DNA from: Paraphaeosphaeria minitans
Lineage: Eukaryota; Ascomycota; Dothideomycetes; Pleosporales; Didymosphaeriaceae
DNA length: 64,000 nucleotides
Direction: 5' to 3'
Assembly: GCA_015832175.1 (NCBI GenBank)
Contig: WJXW01000007.1
Location: forward strand, 248,001 to 312,000
The translations under genes and the position numbers were made by a program. Below are positions 54,233 through 64,000 of this stretch, one piece after another. Under the pieces are notes generated by a model that was not told the origin of the DNA, searched no databases, and was given only the letters and a program-made list of their open reading frames with translations. Numbering within the stretch: the stretch's first letter is position 1; each line of letters begins with the position of its first letter.

Positions 54233-56242
54233 ATGCAACTCCTACCCATTCGCATCATCTACCACGCGCCCATCACTCTGAGTGATGGGATCGTGCTCTC
54301 AGCCATGATTTGGCTGCCAGAGAACGCAGAATCCAATCCGGTACCTGCTGTTCTGGAGTACTTGCCATATCGCAAACGCGACATGACAGCTGAGCGTGAT
54401 GCAATGAACATGCCGTACGTTGCAGGCCGTGGGTACGCCTGCGTACGCGTAGATATGCGCGGTACAGGTGACTCTCAAGGCTTGATCTTGGGCGAGTACT
54501 TGAAGCAGGAACAGGACGATGCGCTCGAGGTCTTGCAATGGATTGCGGCGCAGAAGTGGTGCACTGGATCGTGTGGAATGATCGGTATATCTTGGGGTGG
54601 CTTCAATTCGCTGCAAGTTGCTGCAAGAAGACCAAAGGAACTGAAGGCCATCGTCTCCATGTGTTCAACCGACGATCGATTTAACGACGACATTCACTAC
54701 ATGGGCGGCTGCCAGCTAACCGAGAATTTCACCTGGGCAGCTTCAATGTTCGCAATCAACTCGTGTCCTCCCGATCCCGCAATTGTAGGAGACCAATGGC
54801 GAGACCTATGGCTCCAGCGCCTTGAATCTGGAGGCTTTTTCGCCAAAGAGTGGCACGAGAACCAAAGGCGAAACGAATTCTGGAAGCATGGTTCCATTGG
54901 CGAAGACTACAGCTCTATCGAGGCCGCGACTTACTTAGTCAGTGGATGGCAGGACCCATACACCAACACAGTCTTCAGGATGCTAGAGAACCTCAAATGC
55001 CCCAAGAAAGGCCTCGTGGGTCCTTGGGGTCACAAGTATCCAAACTTTGCGAAGCCTGGCCCGCAAATTGGGTTTTTGCAAGAAACAGTTCGATGGTGGG
55101 ATAAGTGGCTTAAGGGCATCGACGACACCGGCATCATGGATGAGCCTCAGCTTCGATGTTATCTGCAAGACCCCGCTCCACCGGCCGCTCACGACAAGTT
55201 CCGCCCTGGCCACTGGGTGGCAGAAAACAAGTGGTCCGACGAAAAGGCGCTGACGCGCCGAATGGGCCTGGCGCCAGGGCGCCTGACCGAAGAAACTTCA
55301 TCTCGGCGCGAAAACGAAAAGGTGGAGATTTGCTCCCCGCAAACGCTCGGCTTTGCAGGAGGAAGATGGTTGATATTTGGAGTGGAGGGCGAAGGCCCAT
55401 CTGATCAGCGTTTGGAAGCAGGTGGTAGCCTTGTTTTTGATACAAAGCCTCTGGAAGAGCCCCTCGACCTGCTCGGTGCAGCCGTCTTGAACGTCCGCAT
55501 CGCCAGTGACAAGCCCGACGCCTTGTTAGCTGCAACGCTTTCGGAGGTATTGCCAGGTGGCGCTGCCACAAGGGTTTCGTACGGTCTGCTCAATCTCACT
55601 CATCGCGACAGCCATGAAGACCTCAAAGCACTTGAACCAGGGACGTTTTACGATGTCGAGCTGAAACTCAACCACTTTGCGCAGCGTCTCGGTGTGGGTA
55701 GTCGCCTCCGCCTTGCAATGTCTTCCACGTACTTCCCCATCGTCTGGCCATCTCCCGAAGTGACTACACTCACGATCGATACTGGATCCAGCTCCATTGA
55801 CTTGCCCGTACGCACCGACGATTCGCTGGACTCTGAGCTCAAGCCATTCAGACCAGCAATCAATGGCTCCCTCAAAAAGACCCAACTACGCCCTGCCGAC
55901 CACAAGAATTACGTCAAGCAGGACTGGGATACCGGACGCACGGAGCTTGTGGTGGACTGGGACGATGGAAAGTGGGAGATTGACGAGACTGGATGGCGCT
56001 TTGGGTGGACTACGCCGATAGTCATGGGTATACATCCTACCGATCCGTTGTCAGCGGAGGTTTACCAAGGCATGGAGAGGGAGTTTGAACGTGGCGATAT
56101 CAAAGTCGGCTTCAAGGGCTGGACGAAGATGAGGGCCACAGCAACTGATTGGATCATGACTGCGCGAATCGACGCGTGGGAAGGAGAGAAAGCGGTATTT
56201 GGACGAGACTATGAGTTCAAAGTTCCTCGCGACCATGTGTAG
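54233..56242 (+). CDS. CocE/NonD-family hydrolase (X-Pro dipeptidyl-peptidase S15-like)
   Basis: Intronless, 669 aa. The alpha/beta-hydrolase part begins with LSDGIVLSAMIWLPE, EYLPYRKRD and GYACVRVDMRGTGDSQG. The catalytic triad is visible: Ser120 in GISWGG, Asp241 in SGWQDPY and His267 in GPWGHKYP. The helical cap sits between them (CSTDDRFNDDIHYMGGC). The C-terminal jelly-roll of S15/CocE enzymes follows (residues about 380-665) with GAAVLNVRIASDKPDA, SRLRLAMSS and FPIVWPSPE. Family members cleave cocaine-type esters, glutaryl-7-ACA amides or X-Pro peptides; no secretion signal is present, so the enzyme should be cytosolic. Absence of introns across 2 kb, in a window where most long genes have them, and the abundance of this family in bacteria make ancient transfer from bacteria a fair hypothesis. 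Substrate unknown. Confidence 0.9.
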   Translation: MQLLPIRIIYHAPITLSDGIVLSAMIWLPENAESNPVPAVLEYLPYRKRDMTAERDAMNMPYVAGRGYACVRVDMRGTGDSQGLILGEYLKQEQDDALEVLQWIAAQKWCTGSCGMIGISWGGFNSLQVAARRPKELKAIVSMCSTDDRFNDDIHYMGGCQLTENFTWAASMFAINSCPPDPAIVGDQWRDLWLQRLESGGFFAKEWHENQRRNEFWKHGSIGEDYSSIEAATYLVSGWQDPYTNTVFRMLENLKCPKKGLVGPWGHKYPNFAKPGPQIGFLQETVRWWDKWLKGIDDTGIMDEPQLRCYLQDPAPPAAHDKFRPGHWVAENKWSDEKALTRRMGLAPGRLTEETSSRRENEKVEICSPQTLGFAGGRWLIFGVEGEGPSDQRLEAGGSLVFDTKPLEEPLDLLGAAVLNVRIASDKPDALLAATLSEVLPGGAATRVSYGLLNLTHRDSHEDLKALEPGTFYDVELKLNHFAQRLGVGSRLRLAMSSTYFPIVWPSPEVTTLTIDTGSSSIDLPVRTDDSLDSELKPFRPAINGSLKKTQLRPADHKNYVKQDWDTGRTELVVDWDDGKWEIDETGWRFGWTTPIVMGIHPTDPLSAEVYQGMEREFERGDIKVGFKGWTKMRATATDWIMTARIDAWEGEKAVFGRDYEFKVPRDHV

Positions 56243-57744
56243 AACTTGCTCTAGGCTGTTCAAATTTGAAAAACCTAAGGTTTATGTCGTCTGCGCAACT
56301 TTCTCCACAAGCGTTGCTCGAAAAATACGAGCACAAGTTGGAATGTCAATTGTTGTCGATAGGTATACAAGTCTGATCTGATTAGGAACTTTAGATCAAA
56401 TTCCGTGAATCCATCACTTACGGCTCACGATAGAGAAGCTCGAGACGCATTGCTCCCTGTTGTTCCTATATACTTTAAATGGTTTTATTGTAACATTTTC
56501 TTGTCACCACTCAAGCTTGTTTCAGCCCGAATGTAGTCCCGTTGAGTTGCTTTAACTTTGCCGGACGTACATTTGTTCAGTGTTGTATCTTGGAACGAGA
56601 CGTGCATTTGACACCAGTTATGTGATCAAGACTTGGAAGCTTGTCGAAACTGTCCAATCCTTGTGTGGTTCTGGATTTTTCCGCAATTAGAAAAGAGGTC
56701 GCTTCAAGCACAAACTTTCTCACCCATCAACTGCGCTTTTGTGCAACCCTTTGGCCGTTCATAAACTTCCCTCAGAATGAAAGTATATGTCCCACAATCA
56801 TCTCGTTACTTCACTACCGTACTGCAAACCAGTGCACGCACACACTCGCTCGACCAAAGCCTCATAAACGCTGCGCGCCTGACGGTCCAATGAGTTCCAA
56901 AGTATGAGACGATGAGAGTTGGCTGTAATTGCAAAAGATTAGGTGAAAACAAGGACTCCTATTGTTTTGTGATTCTACCCCTCGACCGAAAAGGCGGCCA
57001 GATGCAAAACTCCCACATTGACCTGGTTTGCAAGAAAATGATTAGAGGTTAATTCCTTGTGCTCTTTAGGTCCAGGAATTGATCGAAAGAACATTGGATC
57101 TTGCAGTGTGAACTGCCACATAACTCGGATCGGGAAAGCTGGAAATTTCTGAGACATTGTTTTTAGTTCTCAAAGACATAACGCTCAGCTATGGGGGTTG
57201 GCCGATGTCTCAATGTGGCAATGTGAATAATTTTTCATCTTCTACAAGCATGCCGTTCATTACTAAGGAGCTGAAGGTATTATTTGATGTCTTGTTTCAG
57301 GCGATGCACACTAGAAATGGATCCCAATGCCTCACCATTTTTTTCTGCACTAATCCAAGTTTTCCAGAGTGTACTATCAGTCGGTCGCTCGCCAATGACA
57401 AGTGTCTATTGGGTATGCATGCTGCACGAAATTCAGGTAAAGGTTCCTTATGTCCCGAGCCCAAGTGTTCGTGTAATGTTTTCCTTCGTTTACGATGATC
57501 CCGGTCGTTAGATGTGTCCCTCCTATCGCATATTAATTACCCCACGCACCTACCCATGACTCTCTGGTAGCGAAATCCAACACTCAGATGAAGTCGCGTC
57601 TTGGTTCAACGGCAGTTGCACATGCCCCACACCGATAAGAGAAGAAGATTGGGCAGGAACTACTCTAAGGCTTGCGCCCCCATTCTGTTACACTTTCATA
57701 AAGACAGCTTCGTTACCCCTGCTATACTCCGGTTTGTCTGAACA
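56243..57744. other. AT-richer gap, no gene supported
   Basis: Only short frames (56641-56907, 57157-57498, 57284-57511). The right end is the promoter of the DUF1996 gene. Confidence 0.5.
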
Positions 57745-59289
57745 ATGTCGGTTTCGACACTGTTCAAGATGTACACAAGATTTCTGTCTTTGCTTGTGCT
57801 GACCGGTGTATCGCGCGCACAAGTTGCACATATGATGCGCTTCGCATGTTCACAATTGACCGTTGAGAGACTGGACCCATTGGTGAACCCAGGACAGATT
57901 GGTTCACCTCATACGCATCAAATCGTGTCAGTATTGGCGGTAACATATGCTTCATTGAGCTGATAGTCGTCAGAGGCGGAAACTCGTTCAGGCCGGACAT
58001 GGAGCCCATAGAGTACGACTTGCCCGCGGAGTCTACCTGTACAAGCTGTACATTTAGTGAAGTAAGTGTCTTCGGATCGGATCTGTGCGATGCATCGATC
58101 CTGGAACAGTGCTGACGTGTGACAGGACTTTAGGTAGTTTGATTCTGGCCTCATTAGGGACAGCCTCAATTAACGCGAGACAGCAACTACTGGACCGCAG
58201 CACTGTACTTCCGTGCCAAGAATGGGACGTACAAGAGAGTGAAGCAGGTCTCGAACGGTGGCCTGCACCAAGACGGGGGCCATACGGTCTACTACATCCC
58301 GACATATGATGGTGTGAGCAATGTAACGGCCTTCGCTCCGGTACGCGCTCTTTACTATAGGCCGCCAAGGTTGTACTGATCCTCTGAAGGGCTTTCGCAT
58401 GCTCGCGGGAAATCCCATGTTGCGTAACACAACCGGCGAATCTCGAGGTATTTGCCATCGCTGTTTGTTCAAGGACCAGGAACCGTTCGGTGGCGCACCA
58501 TGCACGGGTAATGACACGACACATCTTCCCGATCACCAATGTGAGGGCGGAATAAGGACGCAAGGTAATTGAGCTTTCTCTACCCGTAGGGCATCTGTTC
58601 TGGTGCTTATTGCTCACCTTACCAGTGACATTCCCTACATGCTGGGATGGCAAGAACCTAGACTCGCCTGATCACCAGGTAAGCACACTCTCGGTTGTCG
58701 TACGTTCCGTTCTCATTTGATATACAGTCGCATGTCGCATACGCTACCATTCCATTCGAACCGTACGCCGACCCCGTGGTCAGCCGTCCATATAAGCCAG
58801 AACTAGAACGTGGGAAATGCCCGGACACGCACCCAGTGCATCTGCCGCAGCTCATGTACGAAGTGATATTCGACACCACAGAGTTCAACGGAGAGGGACT
58901 GTGGCCAGAGGACGGAAGTCAGCCATTAGTATTCAGCATGGGCGATGCGTGAGTGCCTCCCGCGGTCTAGATCGATACAATTGCGATATGCTGATAAGAT
59001 GCAATCAGCACCGGACACGGAAACCACGGGGACTATATGTTTGGATGGAAGGGCGACTCCCTCCAGCGCGCAATCAACGCGAGATGCGATAACGATCATT
59101 GTAAGGAGCTGACGAGGCAGACGGATGAGGAGGCTATCAAGTGCAAGATTGCGCAAAAGGCAGTTGAAGATGTAGGAAATGACAATTGTAAGTCGAGATG
59201 AGCAGAGGAGATTAAAGTTCGCTGACAATGCTTCAGGGTTGGAGACTTTGCCTGGAGGAGTGGAAATCAATGACGGAGTGACTGTGTGA
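57745..59289 (+). CDS. Secreted DUF1996 protein, nine exons
   Basis: Exons: 57745-57926, 57974-58061, 58126-58133, 58184-58340, 58390-58564, 58626-58678, 58728-58948, 59009-59187, 59237-59289; together 1116 nt, 371 aa, all introns GT...AG. Signal peptide [17 protein letters not shown] (start either 57745 or 57769). Hallmarks of DUF1996 then follow in order: [33 protein letters not shown] (across splice 1), [20 protein letters not shown] (across splices 2 and 3, including an 8-nt exon 3, GACTTTAG), [85 protein letters not shown]. The domain occurs in extracellular fungal and some bacterial proteins; activity is not established. Conserved His and Cys suggest a metal site or disulfides. All junctions restore conserved text, so the model is robust. 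Confidence 0.9.
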
Positions 59290-59353
59290 GTGAGATGGCG
59301 TAGCTGCAGACAGAGCTGCGATAGGCACATTACCTATATGCGCGTTTAGTGAC

Positions 59354-59425
59354 AGACATGAGTGTCTTTCCCGTTGTAGACAAGAGTGTCTTTCCCGTTG
59401 TAGACATGAGTATCTTTCTAGTTGT
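59354..59425. repeat. 24-bp tandem repeat, three units
   Basis: Three copies of a 24-bp unit starting AGACATGAGTGTCTTTCCCG (59354-59377, 59378-59401, 59402-59425), the last with four changes. The repeat lies just after the DUF1996 stop, probably in its 3' region. Confidence 0.85.
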
Positions 59426-59645
59426 AGAGATCAATTTGATGGTTCCAGTTGTGATAATGAGAGAAGGGAAACCGTCGAGGTCACGGTTGCGGTTTCCTGA
59501 TGGGCTTATCGATAAGCTCTGCATGCCATTGAGTGCTACAAGCACGCAAACACCTACGTCATCTTTATCTGTCAGGGTCTGAATAGAATAACTCCTCCAA
59601 ACTCACATCGAAGCCCTTACACCCTAAATACTCGTCGCTCATACA

Positions 59646-60638
59646 ATGCCTACCATCCTCGTTGTCGGTGCTACTCGGGGTCTCGGTGCGAGCCTTACCA
59701 ACGCCTACAAGTCGGATCCGAACAATCACGTCCTAGCGACGGCCCGAAGCGCAAATCCACCGTCCAGCAGTACGCATTTTCGTCTTCTTAACTATTGCTG
59801 AGCTTCTCCTTCTGCCTGTTGCTGACTCCTTTGTGCCGCAGCCGAGAATCTTACCTACATCCCTGGTATCGATATCGCTACTCCAGATGCCGGCAAGGAG
59901 CTACTCGATTTCGTGCATACGAAGTCCATCTCTCACATCGACATTGTTATCATCACAGCAGGATACTTTGCCACCGAATCATTGAAGGAGTCGTCGTTTG
60001 AAGCCGAGGAGAAGATGTACCGAACCTGTGTCATCGGGCCTACAATCCTTGTCACCACCCTCGCTAACGACTCCAAACTGCTCGATTCCAAATCAAAGGT
60101 CATCTTCGTATCCTCGGAGAGTGGGAGTATAACGCTGAGGCACGAAAAGGAGGGTGGCGGTAACTATGGGTAAGTCACCTCAGCCTCCTTTTTGGGAGAT
60201 GACTTACCGTGTATAGACATCATGCCAGCAAGGCTGCTCTGAATATGTCTGCGAGACTATTGAGCTTAGATCTGAAAGAAAGGGGTGTTGCGATAGCCGT
60301 GGTACATCCAGGCTTCATGCGAACAGAGCTGACTAAAGGTGTGGGATTCGATAAGTTCTGGGATGAAGGTGGGGGTAAGTAAGGCACACAAAAAATGCTG
60401 ACTGGAGCTAACTTCAGCCAGCTGTGACACCGGATGTTGCTGCAAAGTCTCTCGTGGAATGGATTTCGTCGTTTGACATCAAGAAGACGGGGGAGTACTG
60501 GGCGCCCCGAGGACCGGCGTAAGTATCATCGTTTGACACACAAATACCGCTAATATATACATTAGGGACATTGGAACCGCAGATGTTGTGCTCGGGCCTA
60601 AGGATCAGCTTCCCACTCCTCTCCAACTTCCCTGGTAA
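59646..60638 (+). CDS. Cytosolic short-chain dehydrogenase/reductase
   Basis: Five exons: 59646-59769, 59842-60169, 60217-60374, 60422-60518, 60566-60638 (introns 72, 47, 47, 47 and 47 nt in pattern; 780 nt total), 259 aa. ATG 59646 gives MPTILVVGATRGLGASL with the SDR glycine motif GxxxGLG at residues 8-14. VIITAGYFA replaces the usual NNAG; VIFVSSESGSI carries the catalytic-serine strand; the lysine motif is NYGHHASKAALN, in which the residue four before Lys is His and the Tyr lies six before it. AVVHPGFMRTEL and the C-terminal TPDVAAKSLVEWI ... GEYWAPRGPADIGTADVVLG complete a typical fungal NAD(P)-dependent oxidoreductase. Substrate unknown. Introns of nearly identical length are notable but not rare in fungi. 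Confidence 0.87.
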
Positions 60639-60817
60639 TGTGCGCGAGATGGCACGAGCTTGCGAACTTTACGATCGTCCAAAGATCCAAATATAATACC
60701 ATGACTCATGAATCGTAACGCTTAATATACAGTATGAAAAAACCCATGCAGCGCAATACGCAACTATCCTCCATACAAACAGCTGCACGCCGTTGTGGGC
60801 CGTGACTGCAAGTAAAC

Positions 60818-62077
60818 TCATTTAGACATCGGCAGCTCAGACTTAGGTGCGCCATTATGTGCATCGCCAGCCAGGGTGCTTCCACTTTCGATGCTCTCCT
60901 TGCGCACCTGTGGCATCCATGCCTCGGAGTCACCCAGCTTCTCTGCAGTCAAACCGGCGGAGCCCGGATTTCTCATTCCAGCTTCGAGCTGGCGTTGATA
61001 ACTAACGTTCCTTAGGCGTTCGGCTTCCTTCGGTGTGAGATGCAACTGTTGAAGCGTTAGCCATCTGGTCCAAGCAGTACTGCTGCATGACACAACTTAC
61101 ATAGACCTCAACGCCGATAGCGTGCATAGCTAAAGCTAACCAAAGTGCCATCCCGAAGCACATATTGAGTGCCGCGCCGATCTCTGTGGGATGACCACCA
61201 AACTGTGCGTGAACGACAGCTTGCTGGAATAGGTCCGACCCATTCACGTAGGACGCGCACTCTGGATATGCCTCCAGTGTCGCCTCGTCCGAGCGCATGG
61301 TGTAAGCGATCTTCGCACATGGCCACACTGTGTAATACGATCCAACGGCTGAGATGATGTTCGTCGCGATGATGAGGATGATGCGGTTCGTGATGATCGA
61401 GCCAGCCTGTATTGAGTCAGTGACCGCTTTCCACCGAGAGAAGAAGCACGACGTACGTAGAACCAGCCTCTCAGCATCCACGCCCTGTGCTGCTCAATCT
61501 GTAGCTTTTTGATATTCCAGATCGACAGCACGAAGCAGATGGTGGAGCCAAATCCCACGAGCCCAATCCAGGCCTGCGTATCAATGCCGCCGTTAAAGGC
61601 GCGCCTTGCAATCATCAAGGCTCCAACGACGGAAACCGTCCAGAGCAGCATCGCAAGCCAGCCGCTGACGCGGTGGACAATGATAGCCTTGTGGCGTATG
61701 GCAGGCGTGAATTGGAGGACGACCAATATGCAGGCGGGAAGAATGCCAGCGAGGTGCAATATAATGCCTGCCTTGTACCAGTCGAAGGTGCGGTACCAAT
61801 AGCATTCTCCGGGGGCGGCGCCGACCATGCCGTTGGAGCCGCCAGAGGGACAGAAGACGCCGCCGAAGTTGAGGTACATGAAGCGTGCTAGCGTGACTGG
61901 TGGGTCTGTTAGAGGGGAAGTGGGGAAAAGGGAGATGGTAGACATACATCCAAAGAGTGCACCGGCGAAGATGAACCATAGGATGAAGTTGTAGGCTTTT
62001 GCGAAACCCAAGGGGTTGTAGACTTTACAGGCGAAGGCATTGAAGCCATTTCGGGGAGGGCGGGTTGGTTGCACCAT
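60818..62077 (-). CDS. DUF2306 multi-pass membrane protein
   Basis: Exons 62077-61948, 61905-61457, 61406-61101 and 61045-60818 (introns 42, 50 and 55 nt) give 370 aa. Helices: YNFILWFIFAGALFG; a loop with VFCPSGGSNGMVGAAPGECY; then AGIILHLAGILPACILVVLQ; IRHKAIIVHRVSGWLAMLLW, whose His residues are typical of the DUF2306 b-type-cytochrome-like core; GALMIARRAF; WIGLVGFGSTICFVLSIWN followed by EQHRAWMLRGWFY, another conserved His-rich block; then IITNRIILIIATNII and a late helix FGMALWLALAMHAIGVEVY. The charged C-tail is cytosolic. The first intron is only 42 nt, in frame and stop-free, so retention would insert 14 residues. The family is a predicted membrane protein of unknown function; heme binding is inference. 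Confidence 0.85.
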
Positions 62078-64000
62078 GGTAGCTGAGTGAAGGGTCTGAT
62101 GGCTTGCTTGACGATACGGATGATACTACCTACTGCAAGGTCTCGAAGTAGATATGAGAATTGAGATGTGTAGAGGCAGTTGTCTGCATACAGAGACCTG
62201 GACCAACTGCTTGTCTTTATATCGACTCAAAGTTCCGTGATTCGCATTGCCCAAGAAACAATCTCTCCGAGCCGTCGTCATGATCGCCATTTTCATGGGC
62301 TTTCATCATGGTCATTTTCTCTATGCACAGCCTTACTGCTCAAAATATGCCCACCTACGACAAGTCCATGATGAGACAGCCTACGGCCAGACCAAGACTT
62401 CCGAGAAGCCGGTTAGCGCGCTACCAGCGTACAATGAGCCGTTTCAGGGTTGACGGTGTGGCTTTGTGTGGTTAGAGGTCTAGTGGAGTTTCCTACGCCC
62501 GGCAAAGGTGATGCGCTTGAATGCGAAGTTCGCGGAGGGTTGTTTGGCCGGGGTAGATACCTATGCGAGATCGACAACGTCATGATATCTGGCCTAGTGC
62601 GGATTATTAGCGAAGCCAAGAAGGAGGTAGGTAATAAAGTGACAACGGTCGGAACGTCTCTAGTTCCATGCTCACAACATACTCACCGACTTATTTGAAT
62701 TCGGATGATTGCGCGACAGATTGATACGGGACGCTGCAAGACCATAATCTAACAAAGGTCATATTGGGAGTTCCAGGTAGGAGCAAATGCTGCATAACGC
62801 GTCGCAAGCAAAAGAAGGGCGTGAGTCAGCTACCGTGCATGTGGACGTAGGTATCGACTAATTGAAGTGTTAATATCGTACCTGCAGTCCGGTCTGAAGC
62901 AGCTTTCATGCGGGCAGTGCGAGGCTCGTGTCATCATTTGTGGTGGTTATGACCTGGATAGGATGTTCGTGCACGCTGCTGCGTCTTCTTGTTCTGCACT
63001 TGTTACAACAGCACCACGCGGGACGGGGCGTAAGCAACTTGATCTGGTGATGATCACGCTTGCAATCCAGCATAGTTCGGAACTCCATTGCCCCATGGCC
63101 TCGCCAACCCAGCATACCGAGAAACAAATACTGGAGATGTTCTTCTCTATGTACTTGCCGTAGGGCGACCCCACAATCATCGCGACCTTCTGATACGACC
63201 GAAAAAAATTATCGATTTTGCTATCACGCGCGTACGCCAGCGATGAGGCTCTGAAGCTCGCAGCCTCACCACGAGGATAAAAATAATGGGTCAGACAACG
63301 CAGAAAACCTTATTGACAGACATTAAGGGAAACGCGCATAACACTGATAGACCAGCAAAGGGCGAACTCTGATGTGATGCTTTTGGTCCCAAGGATAGCG
63401 GCCATCTTCGGGATGCTCGTCGGCGCAGGCATGCCCAGGGTGAAATTGCAATACTCACAGCACAAGGGCCACATCAATTCCAGGATGTACTTGCGCATCA
63501 GACCTTCGCGGACGCCCGGTTCCCGCCTCTCGTCGAGGTCATACGAGGAAGGGAAGCCTCTATTCTGAACAGCGTCGAATACAAGACGATACCCTTGGGA
63601 AAATATCCCAAGGCGCCTAGGGGTAATTTGGTTAGCATTCTCGCTGGTATACCAGAAGTGCTAGAAGAGGTAATTTATGTTGTTGTACAAATGATGCGCT
63701 CGCTCGCGCTGACATGACGATCACGTGCAGAAAGCTGGAAACGCAGCACAGACCTGCGCCGCAACAAATGAGAATATCCTAGCATGCCCAGGAACATCTT
63801 GGCATGCCCAGACACAGATGAACCTGCCGAAATACCCAATCTCCAGAGCTCTCACCTTGCTATTTTAGACTGTTGCCCTGTACACACGGCGTGCTGGCAG
63901 TTGTGGCAGTTGTCTTACCGCAAAAGGTGCTGACATCTTCTCAGTCCTCCTTGGTCACGTCCTCTGACGCCCTGCTTTACCTACCTACGCGCGTCGAATC
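62078..64000. other. Right-end gap; weak minus-strand exon candidate near 63440-63600
   Basis: No gene can be defended. On the minus strand about 63600-63440 reads GYRLVFDAVQNRGFPSSYDL followed by GVREGLMRKYILELMWPLC and then a GTGAGT donor, which looks like real exon text of a gene continuing to the right, but I do not recognise it. Other frames (62450-62698, 62867-63163) are not convincing. TTTACCTACCTACG ends the window near 63978. Confidence 0.35.

Noticed and set aside
49707..56242. Secondary-metabolite gene cluster
   Set aside because: P450, MFS and oxidoreductases occur, but there is no PKS, NRPS, terpene synthase or prenyltransferase in the window.

Overview
This window looks like nuclear DNA of a filamentous ascomycete (Pezizomycotina, probably Dothideomycetes-like). 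The reasons are short introns of about 42-182 nt with GT...AG ends, and fungal-type families: a fungal-specific transcription factor, DHA1-type MFS, fungal ascorbate oxidase, a Rhodopsin_dom/SAT4-type membrane protein, and DUF1996 and DUF2306 proteins. Gene models below were spliced by eye, and for multi-exon genes the exon lengths were checked to sum to a multiple of three. I saw no tRNA, rRNA, CRISPR array or intact transposon.

The left half (about 1-31 kb) is an erosion zone. Recognisable relics are a fungal transcription factor (1-560), a zinc-binding dehydrogenase (1153-2256), a sugar-porter MFS (14039-15668), a probable AMP-binding ligase (18.5-19.2 kb), a MYND-type fragment (22.5-22.9 kb), a two-domain GFA protein (26.3-27.3 kb) and a GH16-LysM-Ser/Thr-rich wall protein (28.1-30.6 kb). 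All carry stops, frameshifts or lost segments. Between them stand genes that still read cleanly: a protein-kinase-like gene (2519-3358), a DHA1 MFS transporter (3881-5678), a proline-rich Cys-rich small protein (7301-7815), two hypotheticals (10188-11057 and a chromodomain-like 11735-13066) and a 332-aa orphan (23277-24324). The stretch 15.7-22.5 kb holds no gene I can defend.

From 31.6 kb rightward the window is gene-rich and mostly intact: a secreted ascorbate-oxidase-type multicopper oxidase, an F-box-like gene broken by a CA-repeat frameshift, a BTB-like protein, a three-finger C2H2 factor, a low-complexity orphan split by one TAG, an RNF216/TRIAD3-like RBR ubiquitin ligase with a CUE-like domain and a hydrophobic insert, a membrane-anchored SDR, a seven-helix Rhodopsin_dom protein, a cytochrome P450, a GIT1/phosphate-type MFS transporter divergently paired with a CocE/S15-type hydrolase, a nine-exon secreted DUF1996 protein, a second SDR and a DUF2306 membrane protein.

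The block from 49.7 to 56.2 kb (P450, transporter, hydrolase) has the layout of a small uptake-and-modification locus. The transporter and hydrolase share one 794-bp divergent promoter region. No backbone biosynthetic enzyme (PKS, NRPS, terpene synthase) is present, so I do not call a secondary-metabolite cluster.
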